Source: Chlamydomonas sphaeroides (taxonomy: Eukaryota; Chlorophyta; Chlorophyceae; Chlamydomonadales; Chlamydomonadaceae). Taken from it: a DNA stretch of 64,000 nucleotides. Location: positions 47,363 through 111,362 of the forward strand of contig BDDC01000077.1 in the NCBI GenBank assembly GCA_001662425.1, given 5' to 3'. Positions within the stretch are counted from its first letter, which is position 1, and each line of letters opens with the position of its first letter. Position numbers and translations under genes: made by a program. Shown here piece by piece: positions 58,701 through 64,000 of the stretch. The notes under the pieces were generated by a model. It was not told the origin of the DNA, ran no database searches, and worked only from the letters and a program-made list of their open reading frames with translations.

Positions 58701-61700
58701 GCAGGCGACTACCAGGCCCCCCGCCGCCAGTCTCGGGCGCCGACAGCTGCCGCAGCAGCAGCCGGCCGCCGGCGCCGGGCCGGATGAGGCCGCCGCCGGC
58801 GCCCGTCTCGTCGTTGGGCACACCCGCGCGTGGCTGCGGCGCCGAGATGTTGCGCAGAAGGGTCTGCCGCGGCGTGGCCGAGGGCGCCATCAGGGGCTCG
58901 GCCACGGCGGAGGACGAGTCCAGCAGCACCACCTCGCCCTCCTGGATCTGGGGGTCCGAGCGCAGGAGGCCACGATGTTGCAAGCGGATATGTTGCCGTG
59001 CGCGTGGCAGACCACAGAGGGCGCACTAGCACGGACGCTGGCGAGCGCAGGGGTGCGTGAGGGAGGCGGCACAGCAGGCGCCTTGCCACGTGCCCGACAC
59101 CGCCGCACACTTAATGGGGGAGCGCCGCGCGCCCACGGCGCCGCCGCAGGCCCCACCCTACCCACCATCCACAGCGTGTTGGCCGGCTCGCCCTGCACCG
59201 CCAGCACGGCGCCCGCGGGCACGGTGCGCGAGCGGCAGAACACCGCCAGGCCGGCCCGCGTGATGTCATCCAGCTGGCGGAAGGGCGCCAGGCCGCCCAG
59301 GTAGGACTGCGGCGGGCAGGGAGGGAAGCAGCAGGGAGGTGGTGGGTGAGGGCGGGAGGCAGGGCGGGGGCAGCGCAGAAGGCTTGCGGCGCCAGCAGGA
59401 TATGCCCTCCACCTCGTCTCGCCTCAAAGCGCCGACCCCTTCCCCACCCATGGCCCTTCAACAGCCCAACAGCAAACCCCGCCCCCAGCCCGTTCCCCCA
59501 GCGCCAACACCCCGGGGTCTCACCAGCAGCGACTGCAGTCCCGCCAGCTGCACCGCCCGCACCGTGGCGTTGTAGGTGGCGCGGCTCACCGCCAGCAGGT
59601 CCACGGTGCCGCCGGGCTGCGGCAGCGACAGCAGGGAGCCCAGGGGCCCCAGGCCGGAGGAGGAGAGCCGGGCAGCCACAGCATGCGGCGGCGCTGCAGG
59701 CCCCACAGACACACACAGAGCGGCAGCGTCAGCGCCGGCAGGAGCACGAGCATATCGCTTGGGCGCTGCTGCAGGGGCTCAGGCTCGCAGTCTGGTTTGA
59801 CCCGGGCGACAGGCAGCGTCATCGCCAGCTAGCGCGAGCGCGCTCGCTTAGGCGCTGCGGCTCTAGGCTCAGGGCTCAGGCTTGCGTCACGATTCTTCCC
59901 AAACGTACCCGCGGTATCGGCGCCTTGGTGCTGGTGCTCGGCGCCGGCGGGCGGTGGCGCCGGCGGCAGCGCGATGACGGAGGCGGTGCGGCGGGCGTCC
60001 CTGTGCAGCAGCGCCAGCTCGCCGAAGCTCTGACCCGGGCCCACCAGGCGGATGACGGGGCCGTAGGTGGCCTCCACCTCGGCCGGCGACAGCAGGCCTG
60101 CGGAGCGGCAGGCAGGCAAGCAGGCGGGCGGGTAGGCAGGGGCGTGTTGGCGGCAGCGGAGGCAGGCAGGCACCGCATCACCACAGCCTCCTCTCGCAGC
60201 CTCCCTGCGCCCACACCGCTGTTTCCTCTCCGCCCCGGCTCAGCACTCCTCCCCTGCTGTCCCCTGCCGTCGGCTCACTGGTGTTGATGGTGTGGGTGTG
60301 GTCGGGCAGGTCGTGCATGGTGGTGCGCCGGCGCGAGGGCGCCACAGAGGGCGAGGCGCTGAGGCCGTGGCCGCCTCCGCCTCCTGCCCCGCCGTGCAGA
60401 GACATCCACTCAGACTCCGTGTCGCCGTCGCCCCACTCGGTGTCCGCGCCGTCGCCCACCCAGCTCGCGCTGTCCTCGCCGGGCAGCGCCGAGGCGCCGC
60501 TGGGGGAGCCGGGCCGGGTACTGTGCGGCCGCCAGTTGCTGCGGCCGTTGAACGACTGGCGCAGGCCGGCCTGGCAGCAGAGGCAGGAGGCAGATAGGCG
60601 TCTCAGCACGTAAGGCGGTGGCCGCATTCGCACTGGGGTGCGGAGCGGCAGCGCCCGCTTCTCGTCCCCTGCACCCCTACCCGCCAGGCTGCCATCCCGA
60701 GACGCAGCCGCACCTGCGAGGCCGAGTCGTGCCAGCTGCTGCCGCCCATCGACGTCCGGCTCTCCCGCATGCCTCCTCCAAGCCCGCCGCCGCCGCCGCC
60801 TCCCGCGCCCATGGACGCGTTGCGCCCCAGCACGCGCTGCCCCGCCACCGTGCCGCTGCCCGGCAGCCGGTCGGGCCCCGCGCGGATGGCGGCCTGCAGC
60901 GTGGCGCCGATGCGGCGGCTGGCGGCGCGGCCGATGGCCTTGGGGCCGCCGCCGCGGCGCACCAGCTTCTTGGCCACCTCGTACAGCACGCTGCTGACGT
61001 CGGCGCGGGCCACCATCTCGCCCAGCAGCGTGCTGCGGTGTTAAAGAGCACGAGGCGGGTTGGGTTCGTCGGTTTGCTAGTCGGGTAGCAGGCGAGAGTT
61101 GCAGCCGACACACAGGCGCGGCGCCAGCGGGCGCACGCAGGTGTGCCGTCGAACGTACAAAGCAACATGGGGCAGGCGACTGGTCGTATCGTGTGGCCCC
61201 ACCGGCCCCCAAGAGGTCCTCCCGAGAGCCCCACCCAAGAGCCCAACTCACCGGCTGACTGCCGAGGGGTCGCGGCCGCCGATGGCCCCCAGCAGCTGCT
61301 TGGCCGGGTCGTCGCCGCCGTGGCCGTGGCCGTGGCCGTGGCCGTGGCCGTGGCCGTGCGGGTGGGCGTGCAGGGGGTGCAGCGAGTGGCCGGCGGCGGC
61401 GTGGTGCAGCGCCAGGTGCTGGCGGAGGTGGCTGGCGGCGGAGGCCGACGGCGCCGTCGACAGCTCGGGCGCCAGCGCGCCGGCGGCGGCCAAGACGCGC
61501 GGCGGCGGTACCGCGCCGTGGCCCTCGTCGCCGGCCCCGGGCTTGGCGGCGGCCGCTGCGTCGTCGGTCTCGCCCGGCGGCGGCGTGGGGACGTCGTCGT
61601 AGCCGCCACCGTGGCGGCGGCGGTCGGACGCCTCGTGCTTCAGCGCCCGAGCCGCCGCACGGCCCAGCAGGGCCTCCAGCGCTGCGCCGTCGCCACTTGC

Positions 61701-63926
61701 CGCGGCCGCGGCCTCCTCCTCCTCGGCCGCCGCCGGCGCCGCGGGCTTGCGGCCGGCGGCGTTGCGCCAGCGCGCCGCCGCCACCGCCGCCAGCGGGGTC
61801 ATGGCCGAGCCCATGCCGGGGTCGCCCACCTGCAGGTGGTGGAGGGAGGGGCGGAGGGTGGAGGCGGCGCAGGATCACGAGCAGGGGCCAGGCGCGGACC
61901 CGGCAGGGACCCTGCAGGTCAGCTGGCAATCAGCTCTGCGGGCCAAGCGCCAGAGTATACCCGAGGGGGCCCGAGGCCTGCGGGCTGTTGCCCACATCCT
62001 CGCCGCTGCCCCCACCACCCACCTGCAGCCGCTTGAGCGCGTCCGTCATGAAGCGAGCAATCCAGAACGGGCTGTCCTGCACCGGGCCGCGCTCGGCAGC
62101 GGCCGCCTTGCCGCCGCCCTCGCCGGCCAGCTCCTCGCCGTCCGTGTGCTCCGCTTCGCCGCCGTCCGTGCGGTCGCCGCCCGTCTCAGCGCCCCCGTCG
62201 CCCTCCCCGTCCTCATCCTCGTCCTCGGACACCACATACGGCTTGCCCAGCGCGCCCCCGTCCGTGGGCACCCTCTTGCGCATGAGCCGGACCGCGCCCA
62301 TCGCCCCACCCAGCGCCGCGTTCCAGCGCCGCTGGCCCGCGCCGCCGGCCTCCTCCGCCGCCGCTGCGTCGTTATGCTGCAGACCGGAAGCCACTGTCGG
62401 CGCCGTCACGGCGGCGGCGGCGCCGGCGGCGGGGCCGGCGGCGGCGCCGCGCAGGATGCCGCCGCCGTCCTGCCGGGGGCCGCCGGTGCGCAGGATGCCG
62501 CTGCCGGGCGCCGCCGGGCTGCTGGCGGCGGCGGCGGCGGCGGCGCGCTCGCGGTGCCGCTGCCGCTGCGCCAGGGGCCGCGCGCGCACTGCGCACTGCC
62601 CGCTGATGACCACATACCTGGTCGAGGGGGAGGGACAGGGGCAGGGGCAGGGGCAGGGGCACCGGGTGTCAGACAGACCACCCGGGACTGCGGGTTCTCG
62701 CCGGCGCGAAGCGCAGCTCTGCTCCTGCCATATAACTGCCACCGGCCCTCCCGACGGCTTCGCCACAGCCCAAACCACCCCCTAACCCCACCAGCCCACC
62801 CACATGCAGCTCGCTGGCCCCATCGTACCCCTCTCCCCGCCACCCCCCGCCACCCCCCCGGCACCCCCGGCACCCACATGCAGTGCCCGGGTGCGTCCTC
62901 CTCGCACACCAGCCGCCCGCCCGGCAGCCGCACGTGGCTGCAGTCGGCCGCAAGGCGCCGCACCATGTCGGGCGGCAGCGACTTGAAGGCCTGGGCGGAA
63001 GGGGGCGGGGGGCGGCCATGCGAGGCCAAGGAGAGGGAGACGGACAACGTGAGCCGCGGCGCGGAGCACGGGCGCCGCAGCAACACGGCCAACGTCCAAT
63101 GGCCGCCGTTGACAACCCCCGGCTCTCTCTTGCTCGGACGGTTCCGGCTCTTCCCCGTCACCCATGGCGCCGCATGGCCCCCCTGGTCCCCTGGTCCCCT
63201 TAATGCCCACCTCCATGGACCCCAGAAACTCGGCCAGGCTCTCCAGCTGCTCCCCGCTGCGCGCCCCCGGTGGCACCCGCAGCAGCGCCAGGCAGCAGGC
63301 AGCCAGGACCGCCTGCAGCGCGCCGTTGCCGTCGGGCTGCGGGCCAGCAGGTGGGGGTATGAGGGAGGGGGGTGAGGGAGGGGGGGTGAGGGAGGGGGTG
63401 ACAGCCCGGGCAGCCGAAGCCCCCGCCTTTCCCCGGTCCCTTTCCCCTGCCCCTTCTGCTTGCCCTCCTGCCCGGCCCTGCCCTCCTGCCTGCCCCACCG
63501 CCGCCCCCACCTGCGCCGCCCCCAGGAAGCGCATGTGGCCCAGCGCGCTGCGGTGCAGGGTGGCCAGGTGCACCCCGGGGTGGCCGCCGCCGCCCATGCC
63601 GCCGCCGCCAGCGGCCGCCGTCATGGTGCGGCTGCGCGGCTTGCGGGGCGCCAGAAGCGCCAGCTCGCCAAAGGCCTGGCCGCTGTGAAGCAGCACTGCA
63701 GGGGAGGGGAGGGCAGGGGAGGGGAGGGGCGGGGAAGAGTGTGTGCCGGGTTGCGGGTACGGGAGGGGGGTGCGGAAGGTGGGGAGGCACTGCAAGTCAA
63801 GTGAACGCGAGGTCCGGGGAACTGGGCCGAGAGGGGCCGTGGCAGCGAGCGCCTCACCATGCTCCCCGGCGTTGGCGTTGGGTTCACGGTCGGGCGCCGG
63901 AAGTGGGCTGAGATCCTCACCCTCAC
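55798..63926 (-). CDS. multi-domain cyclic-nucleotide-binding protein (N terminus outside window)
   Basis: Read right to left, three cyclic-nucleotide-binding (cNMP) domains can be traced. Domain 1 shows only its phosphate-binding cassette (GQAFGELALLAPRKPRSRTM, about 63680). Domain 2 opens with KSLPPDMVRRLAADCSHV (about 62990), continues with YVVISGQCAV (about 62610) and resumes after a very long insertion with a second cassette (GQSFGELALLHRDARRTASV, about 60030). Domain 3 opens with FRQLDDITRAGLAVFCRSR (about 59280), then VQGEPANTLWMV, a degenerate cassette-like GGMLGEGILSQL and PTKLLALSAVDLSRF (about 57990). The C-terminal exon to 55798 is long and disordered. The cassettes of domains 1 and 2 keep the Gly-Glu and Arg that hold the cyclic phosphate, so they may bind cAMP or cGMP; domain 3 probably does not. 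No kinase, channel or exchange-factor domain is visible, so this is a sensor or scaffold of unknown output. The 5' part is cut by the window edge. Confidence 0.72.
61321..61358. repeat. coding hexanucleotide repeat (His-Gly run)
   Basis: Six perfect TGGCCG units on the plus strand. In the minus-strand cNMP gene they encode alternating His and Gly (HPHGHGHGHGHGHGHGG). Confidence 0.9.
62636..62661. repeat. CAGGGG hexanucleotide microsatellite in an intron of the cNMP gene
   Basis: Four perfect tandem CAGGGG units and a partial fifth, lying in the intron just after the VVISGQCAV exon when followed along the plus strand. Confidence 0.85.
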
Positions 63927-63943
63927 CCCCCACCCCCCCCCCG

Positions 63944-64000
<57 letters not shown>
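63944..64000. repeat. 57-base C homopolymer at the window edge
   Basis: Every base from 63944 to 64000 is C, preceded by more C-rich sequence from about 63925. It lies just upstream of the last visible cNMP-gene exon. It may be a true simple repeat in an intron or a consensus artefact. Confidence 0.95.

Noticed and set aside
60178..61929. 583-codon minus-strand open frame in an alternative frame of the cNMP gene
   Set aside because: Arg/Pro/Gly-rich and without motifs; the frames carrying HGHGHG and GRNASMGAGG link better to the cNMP domains.
1..64000. Bacterial contamination or a prokaryotic contig
   Set aside because: Interrupted genes with GT-AG introns, SWIRM/LSD1, exocyst, NECAP and bZIP genes are eukaryotic.

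Overview
The window is nuclear DNA of a GC-rich eukaryote with many introns, most probably a chlorophyte green alga. Genes are broken into short exons by GT-AG introns with donors of the GTGAG/GTGCG type. Proteins carry long Ala/Gly/Pro/Gln linkers, plant-type LRRs and a pherophorin-like protein are present, and TGTAA, the usual green-algal polyadenylation signal, follows several stops. Nothing looks bacterial or viral. Exon limits are my own reading of splice sites and phase; the coordinates given for each gene are the full coding span including introns.

Layout, left to right. A pherophorin-like single-pass surface protein (27-3098, -). An alpha/beta hydrolase (3702-5797, -). A very large gene (6964-19880, -) for a receptor with a secreted LRR ectodomain, one membrane helix and two class III nucleotidyl cyclase domains. 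An LSD1/KDM1-type histone demethylase (20318-26694, -). After a 507-bp divergent promoter, the ribosome-biogenesis WD40 protein DCAF13/Sof1 (27202-30907, +), whose first intron holds a 174-bp tandem repeat and an assembly gap. The purine enzyme AIR synthetase (32390-34144, -). An MST/germinal-centre-type Ser/Thr kinase (34991-39132, -). After a 506-bp divergent promoter, the exocyst subunit SEC15 (39639-46232, +). A NECAP-type clathrin adaptor accessory protein (46541-48908, +). A bZIP transcription factor (51382-53442, +). A large multi-domain cyclic-nucleotide-binding protein (55798 to the right edge, -), cut by the window end, which finishes in 57 C residues.

Functionally the window mixes housekeeping genes (purine synthesis, pre-rRNA processing, exocytosis, endocytosis, chromatin, signalling). 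Two genes concern cyclic nucleotides: the LRR receptor cyclase would make the messenger and the cNMP-domain protein could sense it. They are about 36 kb apart, so a link between them is only a suggestion. The most unusual item is the receptor cyclase, with plant-style LRRs outside, a single helix, and two tandem cyclase domains whose catalytic residues look divided between them.
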